Notes: generated by a model from the letters alone, not told the origin. Shown: positions 25,932 to 35,130, counted from the stretch's first letter. The stretch is 64,000 bases of DNA from Cellulomonas aerilata (GCF_007991755.1 NZ_BJYY01000002.1:62001-126000); one strand, 5' to 3'. Numbers and translations: made by a program.

Positions 25932-28900
25932 GCGGTCCTCCTCGGTCCACCGGTCGGGTCGGTCGGAGCGGTCCGGTCGGTCGGGTCCCCGGCGAGGGCG
26001 CTCCGGGTCTCCTCGAGGCGGCGCCGGACGGTCGCCGCGTCGGTGGGGCCGGCGCCGAGGACGAGGTGGAACGTCGGGCCGCACCCGGTCACGGCCACCG
26101 TCACCCCGTGCCCGGGGTCCGGGCGGTCCGGTGACGTCCAGGCGACGCCCTCCGCCTCGTCGACCGCCAGCCACACGCAGACGTCACCGGTGCGCGCCCC
26201 GCGCCACCCCGGTCCGTCGTAGGGCTGGAGCGCGGAGCGCCCGTGGCGCAGCAGCGTCGCGTAGTCCGGGGACAGGCAGGTGTGCAGCGTCGTGGGCGCT
26301 GCGGGCTCGTCCCTGCCGTCGCCCCGGTCGTAGCGGACGCCGAGGGCGGCCTCCCGACCCAGGAAGACCCGCTTGCGCGCCCCGCGCATCGGCCCGGTGG
26401 CCTCCTCGTCGACCAGGTCGACGACGACGCCCGCGGGCGTCGTCTCGACCCGGGCCCGGTACCGGTCGTCGAAGGCGCCGTGGTCGGCGAGGGCGCCGGG
26501 ATGGTTGGCCGGCTGGTCCATGTACCGGTTGAGGGACTCCTGCCAGTTCCAGTCGTCGGTGGGGTTGCCGACGAGCAGCGCGCCGCCGTGGTCGGTCCGG
26601 CAGGCGAGGTACACGAGCCGACCGCCGTGCTGCGGGGTGAGCACGGCGTAGAGGTGGTGGTTGGCCAGGACGACCTCGTCCTCGCCGTCGTCGTCGATGT
26701 CGACGAGCTCGGCCCGCTGCGAGGGGTCCGTCGAGCCGGCGAACCACCGGGCCGCGTCCGCGAGCACCCGCGAGCTGCGCGCGTGGCTGGCCAGCGCCTT
26801 GGCCCACGGCGCCGGTGGGCGGTCCGGCCGGGTCGTGTCCCGCCAGCCGGTCTCGTAGCCGGACGCGAGCAGGTGGTTCCACGCCAGGTCCAGCAGGGAG
26901 CCGCGCGCACCGGCGTGCTCGACCGCCTGCACCGCGGCCTGGGAGGCGGCGAGGTGCGACCGGTACGGCGCCCAGGCCGGGTCCGCCGACCAGCCGGAGT
27001 AGTCCTCGTCGGCGCCCCAGCCGCGGGCCAGCTCGAGGAACGTGCCGTCCTGGACCTCGCGGACCGCGGCCGGGTGCCGTCGCTGCGCCAGCCAGGTCGG
27101 CAGCGACACGGGCACGACGTCCGGCTGGGCGGACAGCCAGCGCAGGAACGCCTCGTAGCCGTCCAGGTGCGCCGGGTCCCACGGCCCGACGCCGGCGGTC
27201 TTCTCCATGTCGTCGGCGTAGACGACCACCGTGTCGTCGCCCGGCGCGATCGGCATGCGGGTCAGCCGGGCCAGGCTCTCCCAGTGCGTCCGCTCCGACG
27301 GGGGCACCCAGTAGCGCAGTCGCGTCGAGATCGGCACCGCGTGCAGGCCGTGGCCCCCGGCGATGCGGTACAGCCGGGAGGCGTCCGCGGGGGGCGGCGC
27401 GCCGACGTCGGAGACGTCGAACATCTCGCGGTGGCTGCCGGCGTACCGGCCGTCGGTCGGGTAGAGCAGCCGGTCGTCCAGCAGGACGTGGCGGAACCCG
27501 CCGTTGGGGAGGGTGGGGTCGGTGAGCACCGGGGCGAGCGCGCCGGTGCGCCACACCCGCTCGGGGACCCAGAAGATCGACAGCTCCTGCGGTGGGCACC
27601 CCAGATGGCGCTCGTGCAGCGCGAAGACCTCGCGCAGCTGCCGGCGGGCGAAGTCCTCGTCGAACTCCGGCAGGACGCTCTCGGAGTACGCGCCGCCGAC
27701 GAGGGTGACCAGCCCGCGCTCACGCAGGTCCCGGACGAGGTCCAGGAGCTGCGGGGCTCCCCAGGCCGCCGCCTCCAGCAGCGTCCCGGACAGGTGCAGG
27801 TGGGTGGGGACCTGGTACCGCTCGTGCAGGCGCAGCACCGAGGTGTACCCGCGCACCAGCTCCGTCAGCCCCTCCCGGTCCGGGTACCCGTCGGTGATCA
27901 GGTACTGGTTCGCGTGGTGCACGAGCGCGATCGGCACCGGCAGCCGCCGCGGCGCCGCCGGTTCCTCCGGACGTCGCGTGGTCACCGCGGCCGGGCGCCG
28001 CCGGCCCGCGGCCGCGGCGGCGTACAGCGCCGCGTACTCGCGCGCGGGGCGCTCCCAGGAGAAGTCGGTGGCCATGGCACGCCGCTGCAGGGCCTGCCAC
28101 TGCGAGGGCTCCCGGTAGACCGTCAGCGCACGGTCGACGGCCCCGAGCAGCGCGGACACCCGCCGGGGCCCGAACGTGAACCCCACCCCCGCGTCCGGGT
28201 CCTGGGTGCGGTCGACGATGGTCTCGGCCATGCCCCCGGTGCGCCGGACGACGGGCACGGTGCCGTAGCGCAGCGCGATCAACGGGGTCAGGCCGCACGG
28301 CTCGTACGCCGACGGCGCCAGGAAGAGGTCGGAGCCGGCGTAGACGAGCCGGGCCAGGCCCTCGTCGGACGCCTCGTGGAACGCCACAGCACCGGGATGG
28401 CGGGCGGCGGCCGCGCGCAGGTCCCGGGTGTACCGCTGCTCCCCGGTGCCCACGACGACCAGCTGGGCACCACGGTCGACCAGCGCGTCGACCGCTCGGC
28501 ACACCAGTCCCACGCCCTTCTGGGGCACGAGCCGCGCGACCATGGCCAGGAGCGGGCGTCCCGGCTGCGGGTCCAGGGCGCCGGCGCTCTGCAGCGCCGC
28601 CTTGTTCAGCGCCTTCCCCACGATGAACGTGCCGTCGTACCGGCTCGGGAGCCAGGGGTCCGACTCCGGGCTGAAGTCGGTGTAGTCGACGCCGTTGAGG
28701 ATGCCGTGGGCGTCGTCGCGCCGGGCGCGCAGGACGTCGTGCAGGCCTGCGCCGTACGCCGGCGTGAGCAGCTCCTGCAGGTGCGTGCGGCTGACCGTGG
28801 TGACCTGGTCGGCGAAGGTGATGCCCCGCGCCAGGAGGCTGCCGGTGCGGGACAGGCCGATGAGCTCGTCGGTGGAGGCGCCCACCGGTCCCTGGTAGGC

Positions 28901-29455
28901 CATGTTGTGGATCGTGAAGACCAGGCCGACGTCCGCCAGCAGGTCCCGGTGCGGGCCCTCGCGCACGTCCTGGGCGACCAGACCGGTGTGCCAGTCGTTC
29001 GCGTGGATGACGTCGGGGCGGCGCGGTGAGCGGGCGGCGAGCGTGCTGACGGCGAGGCTGAAGAGGACGAACGGCAGGACGTCGTGGTCCTGGTAGCCGT
29101 ACGGGGTGCTGCGGTCGAACCAGCCCGGGGCGCCGATGGTCAGCACCTTGACGCCGCCGTGGACGGCCAGGCGACGCACCACCACGTGCTCGGTCACGCG
29201 CCCGAACGGCAGGTCGAGCTCCAGGACCGGCTCGCCGCCCAGCCCGCGGTACGCCGGGATCACCACGGTGACGTCGTGCCCCATCGCGGCCAGCTGCTTG
29301 GGCAGCGCGCCGCTGACGTCCGCCAGGCCGCCGACCTTCGCGAACGGGTGCATTTCCGCGCTCGCGAACAGGATCCTCAGCCGTGAGCCGACCGCGGCCA
29401 CCCGCTGCTCGACGTGCTCCTCGCGGAGACGACGCTGTCCCCCCGCAGGGCCCAT
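25928..29455 (-). CDS. Fusion: glycogen synthase (GT5) + GH57 glucanotransferase/amylase
   Basis: A 1175-residue polypeptide with two complete enzymes. Residues about 25-495 are a GT5 glucan synthase: LRILFASAEMHPFAKVGGL (Lys40 in KVGGL binds the nucleotide sugar), HANDWHTGLV, and the acceptor-loop PSAYEPCGLTPLIALRYGT with PVVRRTGGMAETI. Residues about 505-900 are GH57: HHANQYL, WVPERVW with the nucleophile Glu632, and VVYADDMEK with the acid/base Asp748 or Asp749. A DUF1926-like beta-sandwich follows (IDDDGEDEVVLANHHLYAVL), as in Thermococcus 4-alpha-glucanotransferase. It should elongate an alpha-1,4-glucan and cut, transfer or branch it. The ATG follows GGGGGGAG. First gene of the coupled - strand cluster, divergent from sucC. 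Confidence 0.92.
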   Translation of the reverse strand: MGPAGGQRRLREEHVEQRVAAVGSRLRILFASAEMHPFAKVGGLADVSGALPKQLAAMGHDVTVVIPAYRGLGGEPVLELDLPFGRVTEHVVVRRLAVHGGVKVLTIGAPGWFDRSTPYGYQDHDVLPFVLFSLAVSTLAARSPRRPDVIHANDWHTGLVAQDVREGPHRDLLADVGLVFTIHNMAYQGPVGASTDELIGLSRTGSLLARGITFADQVTTVSRTHLQELLTPAYGAGLHDVLRARRDDAHGILNGVDYTDFSPESDPWLPSRYDGTFIVGKALNKAALQSAGALDPQPGRPLLAMVARLVPQKGVGLVCRAVDALVDRGAQLVVVGTGEQRYTRDLRAAAARHPGAVAFHEASDEGLARLVYAGSDLFLAPSAYEPCGLTPLIALRYGTVPVVRRTGGMAETIVDRTQDPDAGVGFTFGPRRVSALLGAVDRALTVYREPSQWQALQRRAMATDFSWERPAREYAALYAAAAAGRRRPAAVTTRRPEEPAAPRRLPVPIALVHHANQYLITDGYPDREGLTELVRGYTSVLRLHERYQVPTHLHLSGTLLEAAAWGAPQLLDLVRDLRERGLVTLVGGAYSESVLPEFDEDFARRQLREVFALHERHLGCPPQELSIFWVPERVWRTGALAPVLTDPTLPNGGFRHVLLDDRLLYPTDGRYAGSHREMFDVSDVGAPPPADASRLYRIAGGHGLHAVPISTRLRYWVPPSERTHWESLARLTRMPIAPGDDTVVVYADDMEKTAGVGPWDPAHLDGYEAFLRWLSAQPDVVPVSLPTWLAQRRHPAAVREVQDGTFLELARGWGADEDYSGWSADPAWAPYRSHLAASQAAVQAVEHAGARGSLLDLAWNHLLASGYETGWRDTTRPDRPPAPWAKALASHARSSRVLADAARWFAGSTDPSQRAELVDIDDDGEDEVVLANHHLYAVLTPQHGGRLVYLACRTDHGGALLVGNPTDDWNWQESLNRYMDQPANHPGALADHGAFDDRYRARVETTPAGVVVDLVDEEATGPMRGARKRVFLGREAALGVRYDRGDGRDEPAAPTTLHTCLSPDYATLLRHGRSALQPYDGPGWRGARTGDVCVWLAVDEAEGVAWTSPDRPDPGHGVTVAVTGCGPTFHLVLGAGPTDAATVRRRLEETRSALAGDPTDRTAPTDPTGGPRRTA

Positions 29456-29648
29456 TGGGCTCCCCCCAGCTGCTCCCGGCCGTCCCGCGGTGGCGGTCCG
29501 GCAGCGGGTGCTCGTGCGATCCGGCCTCCTACGACGAACGCGGGTGAGCCCGTCCGCACGGGCACCCCTGGTCGTATGTCTACGGACGGGACGCCGATCC
29601 GGTTCAGCCCCCGGCGCTCGGGTGCGCGCTGCCGGCCGGTGGCCGAGG

Positions 29649-29677
29649 TGAACAGCACAGAGGCCCGCGGCTACCAT
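29649..29677 (+). promoter_or_regulatory. Candidate sucCD promoter
   Basis: TGAACA (29649-29654) and TACCAT (29672-29677) are separated by exactly 17 bases and resemble the housekeeping -35/-10 pair. Transcription would begin near 29684, leaving a leader of about 53 bases with GGAAGGA before the GTG at 29737. The rest of the 281-bp divergent region shows no clear operator. Confidence 0.55.
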
Positions 29678-29736
29678 CACCTCCGGCGGCGTGGTCATCC
29701 GACGACACGTCAGCGGCGACGGAAGGACCCAGCCAG

Positions 29737-30903
29737 GTGGACCTGTTCGAGTACCAGGCACGTGACATCTTCGAGAAGCACGGTGTCCCCGTGCTCGGCG
29801 GCATCGTGGCCACCACGCCCGACGAGGCGCGGGCCGCAGCGGAGCAGCTGGGCGGTGGCACGGTCGTCGTCAAGGCGCAGGTCAAGACCGGGGGCCGCGG
29901 CAAGGCCGGTGGCGTGAAGCTCGCCCACAACCCCGACGAGGCGGCCGAGAAGGCCGGGCAGATCCTCGGGATGGACATCAAGGGCCACACGGTCCACCGC
30001 GTGATGATCGCCGCGGGGGCGAAGATCGCCGAGGAGTTCTACTTCTCGCTCCTGCTCGACCGCGCCGAGCGCCGGTACCTGGCGATGGCGTCCGTCGAGG
30101 GCGGCATGGACATCGAGCAGCTCGCCGTCGAGCGTCCCGAGGCCCTCGCCCGGGTCGCCGTCGACCCGCAGGTCGGGATCGACGACGCCAAGGCCCGGGA
30201 GATCGCCCAGACCGCCGGCTTCCCGGCCGAGATCACCGACGCCGTGGCCGACGTCTTCGTCAAGCTGTGGGGCGTGTACAAGGGCGAGGACGCCACGCTC
30301 GTCGAGGTGAACCCGCTGGTGCGCACTGAGGACGGGCAGATCGTCGCCCTGGACGGCAAGGTCACCCTCGACGAGAACGCCGAGTTCCGGCACGCCGAGC
30401 ACGGCGGCCTCGAGGACGCCGCCGCGGCCGACCCGCTGGAGGCGCGCGCCAAGGAGAAGGGCCTCAACTACGTCAAGCTCGACGGCGCGGTCGGCATCAT
30501 CGGCAACGGCGCCGGCCTGGTCATGAGCACGCTCGACGTCGTCGCGTACGCCGGCGAGGAGCACGGCGGGGTCAAGCCGGCCAACTTCCTCGACATCGGC
30601 GGCGGCGCCTCGGCCGAGGTGATGGCGAACGGGCTGGAGATCATCCTGTCCGACCCGCAGGTCAAGTCCGTCTTCGTCAACGTCTTCGGCGGCATCACCG
30701 CGTGCGACGCGGTCGCGAACGGCATCGTGCAGGCGCTGGAGATGCTCGGCGACAAGGAGACCAAGCCGCTGGTCGTCCGCCTCGACGGCAACAGCGTGGT
30801 CGAGGGACGAGCGATCCTCGAGGCCGCCGCGCACCCGCTCGTGACCCTGGCCGACACGATGGACGGCGCCGCGGCCAAGGCCGCCGAGCTGGCCAACGCC
30901 TGA
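29737..30903 (+). CDS. sucC: Succinate--CoA ligase [ADP-forming] subunit beta
   Basis: A 388-residue ATP-grasp subunit that, with SucD, converts succinyl-CoA and ADP (or GDP) to succinate and ATP in the TCA cycle. It starts [19 protein letters not shown], the standard N-terminus, from a GTG preceded by GGAAGGA. The ATP-grasp lysine region [20 protein letters not shown] is at residues 46-65, and the phosphohistidine-facing loop [11 protein letters not shown] is near the C-terminus. Length is normal. sucD follows after 35 bases. Confidence 0.97.
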   Translation: MDLFEYQARDIFEKHGVPVLGGIVATTPDEARAAAEQLGGGTVVVKAQVKTGGRGKAGGVKLAHNPDEAAEKAGQILGMDIKGHTVHRVMIAAGAKIAEEFYFSLLLDRAERRYLAMASVEGGMDIEQLAVERPEALARVAVDPQVGIDDAKAREIAQTAGFPAEITDAVADVFVKLWGVYKGEDATLVEVNPLVRTEDGQIVALDGKVTLDENAEFRHAEHGGLEDAAAADPLEARAKEKGLNYVKLDGAVGIIGNGAGLVMSTLDVVAYAGEEHGGVKPANFLDIGGGASAEVMANGLEIILSDPQVKSVFVNVFGGITACDAVANGIVQALEMLGDKETKPLVVRLDGNSVVEGRAILEAAAHPLVTLADTMDGAAAKAAELANA

Positions 30904-30938
30904 CCCCGGCCCGACAAGACAAGGAACTGACTCCCCCC

Positions 30939-31829
30939 ATGGCAATCTTCCTGACCGAGAAGTCCAAGGTCATCGTCCAGGGCATGACCGGGTCCGAGGG
31001 CCAGAAGCACACGACCCGGATGCTCGCGTCCGGCACCGCCGTCGTCGGCGGCGTGAACCCGCGCAAGGCGGGCACGTCCGTGGACTTCGCCACCGCCGAC
31101 GGCTCCGTCTCCGTGCCGGTGTTCGGCTCGGTGAAGGACGCCGTCGCCGAGACCGGCGCCGACGTGTCGGTCATCTTCGTGCCGCCGGCCCACACCAAGG
31201 GCGCCGTGGTCGAGGCCGTCGACGCCGGTGTGCCGCTCGTCGTCATCATCACCGAGGGCGTCCCGGTCGCCGACACCGCCGAGTTCTTCAGCTACGCGCA
31301 GTCCAAGGGCGTGCGCCTGATCGGCCCGAACTGCCCCGGGCTGATCAGCCCCGGGAAGTCCAACGTCGGCATCATCCCCGCCGACATCGCCGCCGCCGGC
31401 AAGATCGGCCTGGTGTCGAAGTCCGGCACGCTGACCTACCAGATGATGTACGAGCTGCGGGACTTCGGGTTCTCCACCGCCATCGGCATCGGCGGCGACC
31501 CGATCATCGGCACCACGCACATCGACGCCCTCGAGGCGTTCGAGGCCGACCCGGAGACCGCCGCGATCGTCATGATCGGCGAGATCGGCGGCGACGCCGA
31601 GGAGCGCGCAGCGGCGTTCATCAAGGACAACGTGACCAAGCCGGTCGTCGGCTACGTCGCCGGCTTCACCGCCCCCGAGGGCAAGACGATGGGCCACGCC
31701 GGCGCGATCGTGTCCGGCTCGTCCGGCACGGCGCAGGCGAAGAAGGAGGCCCTCGAGGCCGCCGGCGTCAAGGTCGGCAAGACGCCGAGCGAGACCGCGG
31801 CGCTCATGCGGGAGATCCTCTCCGCCTGA
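30939..31829 (+). CDS. sucD: Succinate--CoA ligase [ADP-forming] subunit alpha
   Basis: A 296-residue subunit with the CoA-binding Rossmann domain ([15 protein letters not shown] at about residues 9-23) and the ligase domain carrying the phosphorylated His253 in [19 protein letters not shown] is the expected active-site loop. AAGGA lies about 14 bases before the ATG. It forms an operon with sucC. A strong hairpin 41 bases after the stop ends the unit. Confidence 0.97.
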   Translation: MAIFLTEKSKVIVQGMTGSEGQKHTTRMLASGTAVVGGVNPRKAGTSVDFATADGSVSVPVFGSVKDAVAETGADVSVIFVPPAHTKGAVVEAVDAGVPLVVIITEGVPVADTAEFFSYAQSKGVRLIGPNCPGLISPGKSNVGIIPADIAAAGKIGLVSKSGTLTYQMMYELRDFGFSTAIGIGGDPIIGTTHIDALEAFEADPETAAIVMIGEIGGDAEERAAAFIKDNVTKPVVGYVAGFTAPEGKTMGHAGAIVSGSSGTAQAKKEALEAAGVKVGKTPSETAALMREILSA

Positions 31830-31869
31830 CCCGGGCGAGGGCGGCGCGGGCCGCCGCCCACCGCGTCCC

Positions 31870-31902
31870 GACGGCGCCGGTCCACCACGGACCGGCGCCG
31901 TC
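31870..31902 (+). terminator. Terminator hairpin after sucCD
   Basis: A perfect 14-bp inverted repeat (31870-31883 with 31889-31902) with a 5-base loop. No U-tract follows, but the stem is very stable. Confidence 0.75.
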
Positions 31903-31923
31903 GTCGTCCCGGGTGCTCGTGCC

Positions 31924-31956
31924 GCGTGGGCGTCGCGTGGGCGCTGCGTGGGCGCC
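31924..31956. repeat. 11-bp tandem repeat, three copies
   Basis: GCGTGGGCGTC, GCGTGGGCGCT and GCGTGGGCGCC follow each other directly. They lie in the non-coding spacer between the sucCD terminator and perM. No function evident. Confidence 0.75.
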
Positions 31957-32073
31957 GGGCGGCCGTGTCCGGCCGCGCGGGGCGGCGGCGTCGGGCACGT
32001 CACAGCGCGCCGATCGGGGCCCACCCGGCGCGGCGGGGCCGGTGCACCCGCGGCCGTCGGTGACCATGGGGCG

Positions 32074-33453
32074 GTGAGTGACAGCAGGGGGCCCACGCAA
32101 ACGCTGTCCCGATGGGGGCATCGGCTGCTGACCACCGAGGACGGGTCCCGTCGCTCGCTGACCGGCTCGATCGACGGCGCCCCTCGCTGGGTCGCGGGCC
32201 TTGCCGCGGGGCTCCAGGCGGCGATCCTCTCCCTGCTCGTCGTGGTGGTCCCGACCGTCGCCGCCTACGTCGCGACGTCCGCGGACCCGTCCAACGCCGA
32301 CGTCTCCTGGCTGGCGGCGGTCGGCGTGGGGTCCGGGTTCTGGCTGCTGGGCCACGGGTCGCCGCTGACGGTCGGCGGTGTCACCGTGTCGCTGGTGCCG
32401 CTGGGGCTGACCGTGCTCGCCGCCTTCTGCTGCTACGCGTCCGCCCGGCGGTCCGGCCGCGCGACCCGGTCCGGCTACGCCGCGGGGGTGGGCGCGTACG
32501 TCGCGGTGGCCCTCGTGGTCGCGCTGCTCAGCGGCAGCAGCGGGGTGCTGCCCGCGGTCCTGGGCAGCGCCTGCGTCAGCGCCCTCGGCCTCGGCGCCGG
32601 CCTGCTCGCGCAGCCGGGCGCTCCGCCGCTGCGTCGGCTCAGCCGCCCGCTGTGGACGCGCGTGCCCGCCCCGGCGCGCACCGGCGCGGTGGCCGGGGCC
32701 ATGGCGCTCGGCGCCCTCCTGCTGGTCTCCGCCGGCGTGGTCGCGGCGTGGGTGGTCGGGCGACGCGACGCCATCACGGAGGTCTGGACGAGCCTGGGCG
32801 TCGACGCCGTCGGCGGCACCGTCCTGGTACTCGCGCAGGCGGCGATCGTGCCCGACGTCGTCGTGTGGGCGCTGTCGTACGTCGTCGGGCCGGGCTTCCA
32901 GGTGGGCACCGGCACGCACCTGACGCCGGCCGAGGTGGTGGCCGGACCGCTGCCCGCGGTCCCGCTTCTCGGCGCGCTCCCGGAGCCGGGCACCGTCCAG
33001 CCCTGGGAGGCCTGGTGGCCGCTCGTCACCGTGCTCGTCGGTGCCGCCGTGGGCTGGTGGCTGCACCGGCGGCTGCGGCACGGGGAGTGGTGGCACCCGC
33101 TCGTGGCGTGCCTGACGACGGCGGCCGTGGCCGGGATCGGCGCCGGCGTCCTGGCCGCGCTCGCGCGCGGGTCCGCAGGCCCGGGCCGGATGGAGCAGGT
33201 CGGTGCGTCCGGACCTCTGGTGGGCGCCGCCGTCGCGGTCGGGACGCTGATCGGCGCGGCGGTCGTGGCGCTGCCGGTCAACCCGGAGGTCCGGCGGGAG
33301 GCCTCGCGCCGGTGGAACCGGGTCCTGACGCGGGACGCCGGGCGGTGGACGCCGGCCGCGGCGCCGGGCGCGGAGCCGGAGACCGACCAGCTCCCGGCCG
33401 TCACCGACCAGGTCCGGCTGCCGGTCGGCGACGACGCCGAGCCGCGCGGCTAG
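32074..33453 (+). CDS. perM: PerM-like cell-division membrane protein (DUF6350)
   Basis: A 459-residue polytopic membrane protein with about nine to ten hydrophobic segments between residues 35 and 410 and a charged C-terminal tail. The sequence (GLQAAILSLLVVVVPTVAAYV; GVTVSLVPLGLTVLAAFCCY) fits DUF6350. The same position, between sucCD and purN-purH, is occupied in M. tuberculosis by Rv0955 (PerM), which supports divisome stability. The GTG at 32074 starts VSDSRGPTQTLSRWG. An upstream in-frame ATG would add a poorly convincing Arg/Pro/Gly stretch. No Shine-Dalgarno is obvious, so a leaderless or weakly initiated message is possible. The functional call is by synteny and fold. Confidence 0.82.
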   Translation: MSDSRGPTQTLSRWGHRLLTTEDGSRRSLTGSIDGAPRWVAGLAAGLQAAILSLLVVVVPTVAAYVATSADPSNADVSWLAAVGVGSGFWLLGHGSPLTVGGVTVSLVPLGLTVLAAFCCYASARRSGRATRSGYAAGVGAYVAVALVVALLSGSSGVLPAVLGSACVSALGLGAGLLAQPGAPPLRRLSRPLWTRVPAPARTGAVAGAMALGALLLVSAGVVAAWVVGRRDAITEVWTSLGVDAVGGTVLVLAQAAIVPDVVVWALSYVVGPGFQVGTGTHLTPAEVVAGPLPAVPLLGALPEPGTVQPWEAWWPLVTVLVGAAVGWWLHRRLRHGEWWHPLVACLTTAAVAGIGAGVLAALARGSAGPGRMEQVGASGPLVGAAVAVGTLIGAAVVALPVNPEVRREASRRWNRVLTRDAGRWTPAAAPGAEPETDQLPAVTDQVRLPVGDDAEPRG

Positions 33454-33520
33454 GTCAGGCGCCCGCACGTCCGGCCGGAGGGCCGGCGCAGGGCTCGCGG
33501 GGATTCGCGGGGCGGGCCCG

Positions 33521-34168
33521 TCAGGACCCGGCGGGCGACCGGCCGGGGTCGAGACGGCTCTCCACCGCGCGGCGGAAGTCTGCCTCGCAACGCTCGGTCG
33601 CGGCGATCGTCACCGCCCCGGCGAGGCAGTCCTGCCGCTGCATCTGCTGCGGCCAGACGACCAGCAGGCTCAGGACCGTCAGCGCCACGAGCCCGGCGGA
33701 CGCGACGCCGAGGGCCAGCATCGGCAGGATCGCGCCGCGGATGCCGCCCCGCCACGCCTGCACGAACGCGCGGATGCCGACCACGATCGCCGCGACGACG
33801 AAGGCCAGCGACCCGGCCTGCCAGGGCAGCGGGAGCGTGCTGGTCAGCACCGCGGCCAGCAGCAGGACCCCGAAGTGCAGGAGGCGTCGCGAGGTGGCGC
33901 GCACGGCGGCGGGGTCGGGCTCGGGTCGCGGGGGTCGACCGTCGGGCGTCCCGGGCGGCGCAGGCTGCCGATCGCCCGGTGCCGGCGGTGCGCCGGACCC
34001 GCGCCACGCGGGTGGCGCCACGTGCGAGCCCCCGGCGCGGTCGCCGCTGCCGTGAGCGGGCGGACCGGGCGGCGGCGGCGTCCCCGCTCCGGGCGCGGGG
34101 TCCCCGCCCGGCGGCACGACGACGGGGTCGTGACGGTCGGGGGAGGGCGGCGCGTACGGGTTGCCCAC
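33521..34168 (-). CDS. Hypothetical membrane protein with proline-rich N-terminus
   Basis: A 215-residue protein. Residues 1-90 are Pro/Gly-rich and disordered-looking (VGNPYAPPSPDRHDPVV at the start). Three hydrophobic segments follow (about 95-115, 118-135 and 145-175), then a short soluble tail with two Cys (QDCLAG, ERCEAD). The GTG at 34168 is preceded by GGAGG seven bases upstream. It is divergent from purN and convergent with perM. Such DUF4190-like proline-rich small membrane proteins are common in actinobacteria. No function can be assigned. Confidence 0.75.
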   Translation of the reverse strand: MGNPYAPPSPDRHDPVVVPPGGDPAPGAGTPPPPGPPAHGSGDRAGGSHVAPPAWRGSGAPPAPGDRQPAPPGTPDGRPPRPEPDPAAVRATSRRLLHFGVLLLAAVLTSTLPLPWQAGSLAFVVAAIVVGIRAFVQAWRGGIRGAILPMLALGVASAGLVALTVLSLLVVWPQQMQRQDCLAGAVTIAATERCEADFRRAVESRLDPGRSPAGS

Positions 34169-34234
34169 GGGGCGGCCTCCAGGCGGTCGGTCGGCGCGCC
34201 GGTCCGCGCGCCGGTCCATTGTCCCGCACGCCGT

Positions 34235-34240
34235 TAGGGT
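34235..34240 (+). promoter_or_regulatory. -10 element of a leaderless purN transcript
   Basis: TAGGGT ends seven bases before the purN GTG at 34248. There is no ribosome binding site, which is the classic leaderless arrangement. No good -35 was found at the expected spacing. Confidence 0.6.
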
Positions 34241-34247
34241 CGTCCGC

Positions 34248-34955
34248 GTGACGTCATCCAGCGGTTCGCCGGGCGCCGGGCCGGGACCGCGCCCGCAGAC
34301 CCGGGACCGCCGCGCCGCCACCCCGGCGGGGGAGCCGGTCGCGTCGTCGCACGGCCGCCGGGTCGTCGTCCTGGTGTCCGGGGCGGGCAGCAACCTCGCG
34401 GCCCTGCTCGCGGCGCACACGGACCGACGCTACGGCGCGCGCGTCGTCGGCGTCGTCAGCGACAACCCCGCTGCCGGCGGGCTGGACATGGCCCGCGCGG
34501 CCGGCGTCCCGACCGCCGTCGTCGCCCCCCGCGACTTCCCCGACCGCGCCGCGTGGGACCGGGCGCTGGCGCAGACCGTCGAGGTCTTCGGGGCCGAGCT
34601 CGTCGTCAGCGCCGGCTTCATGCGCATCCTCGGGGCGGCGTTCCTGGACGCCTTCCCGTCCCGCGTCGTCAACACCCACCCGGCGCTGCTGCCGTCCTTC
34701 CCGGGCGCGCACGGGGTCCGCGACGCCCTCGCCTACGGGGTGGCGGTCACCGGCTGCACGCTCCACGTCGTCGACGCGGGGGTGGACACCGGCCCGATCA
34801 TCGCCCAGGCCGCCGTGCCGGTGGAGCCCGACGACGACGAGGCGACGCTGCACGAGCGCATCAAGGTCGCCGAGCGCGCCCTGCTCGTGGACTGGGTCGG
34901 CCGGATCGCCCGCGGCACGCTGGAGGTCGACGGGCGCCGGGTGACGGTCCGGTAG
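34248..34955 (+). CDS. purN: Phosphoribosylglycinamide formyltransferase (GAR transformylase)
   Basis: A 235-residue PurN with a disordered 30-residue N-terminal extension. It transfers formyl from 10-formyl-THF to GAR in purine synthesis. Visible motifs are VLVSGAGSNLAALL (nucleotide loop), the catalytic Asn/His in VVNTHPALLPSFPGAHG, and the catalytic Asp in VDAGVDTGPIIAQ. The GTG sits directly downstream of a -10 box. purH follows after a riboswitch with its own promoter, so purN is probably not riboswitch-controlled. Confidence 0.96.
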   Translation: MTSSSGSPGAGPGPRPQTRDRRAATPAGEPVASSHGRRVVVLVSGAGSNLAALLAAHTDRRYGARVVGVVSDNPAAGGLDMARAAGVPTAVVAPRDFPDRAAWDRALAQTVEVFGAELVVSAGFMRILGAAFLDAFPSRVVNTHPALLPSFPGAHGVRDALAYGVAVTGCTLHVVDAGVDTGPIIAQAAVPVEPDDDEATLHERIKVAERALLVDWVGRIARGTLEVDGRRVTVR

Positions 34956-34977
34956 AGGGCGGCCACGTCGGTTCCGC

Positions 34978-34983
34978 TACCCT
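34978..34983 (+). promoter_or_regulatory. -10 element for the purH riboswitch transcript
   Basis: TACCCT lies 11-16 bases upstream of the first conserved riboswitch bases, placing the start of transcription near 34990 at the edge of the aptamer. Confidence 0.5.
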
Positions 34984-34989
34984 GGGTCC

Positions 34990-35075
34990 GGCCGTGACTG
35001 GCGTACCTGAGGTGGGCGCAACCACCGGGGAGCGGCCGAGACATCCCGCTGGTGCACCGCCCGCCTGGGTGCCTG
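34990..35075 (+). promoter_or_regulatory. ZTP (pfl) riboswitch upstream of purH
   Basis: The hallmark segments of the pfl motif occur in order: GTGACTGGCG (34994-35003), AACCACCGGGGAGCG (about 35020-35034) and CGCCCGCCTGGG (35058-35069). The variable linker between the halves is about 20 bases. The motif senses ZTP/ZMP, the AICAR-derived alarmone of 10-formyl-THF shortage, and is known upstream of purH in actinobacteria. About 55 bases separate it from the purH ATG. The site of control (terminator or ribosome access) is not clear. Confidence 0.9.
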
Positions 35076-35130
35076 GGTCCGACCATCGTCCTCGATGCCG
35101 CGCCGACCCGCTGCCCACCACAGGAGTGCC

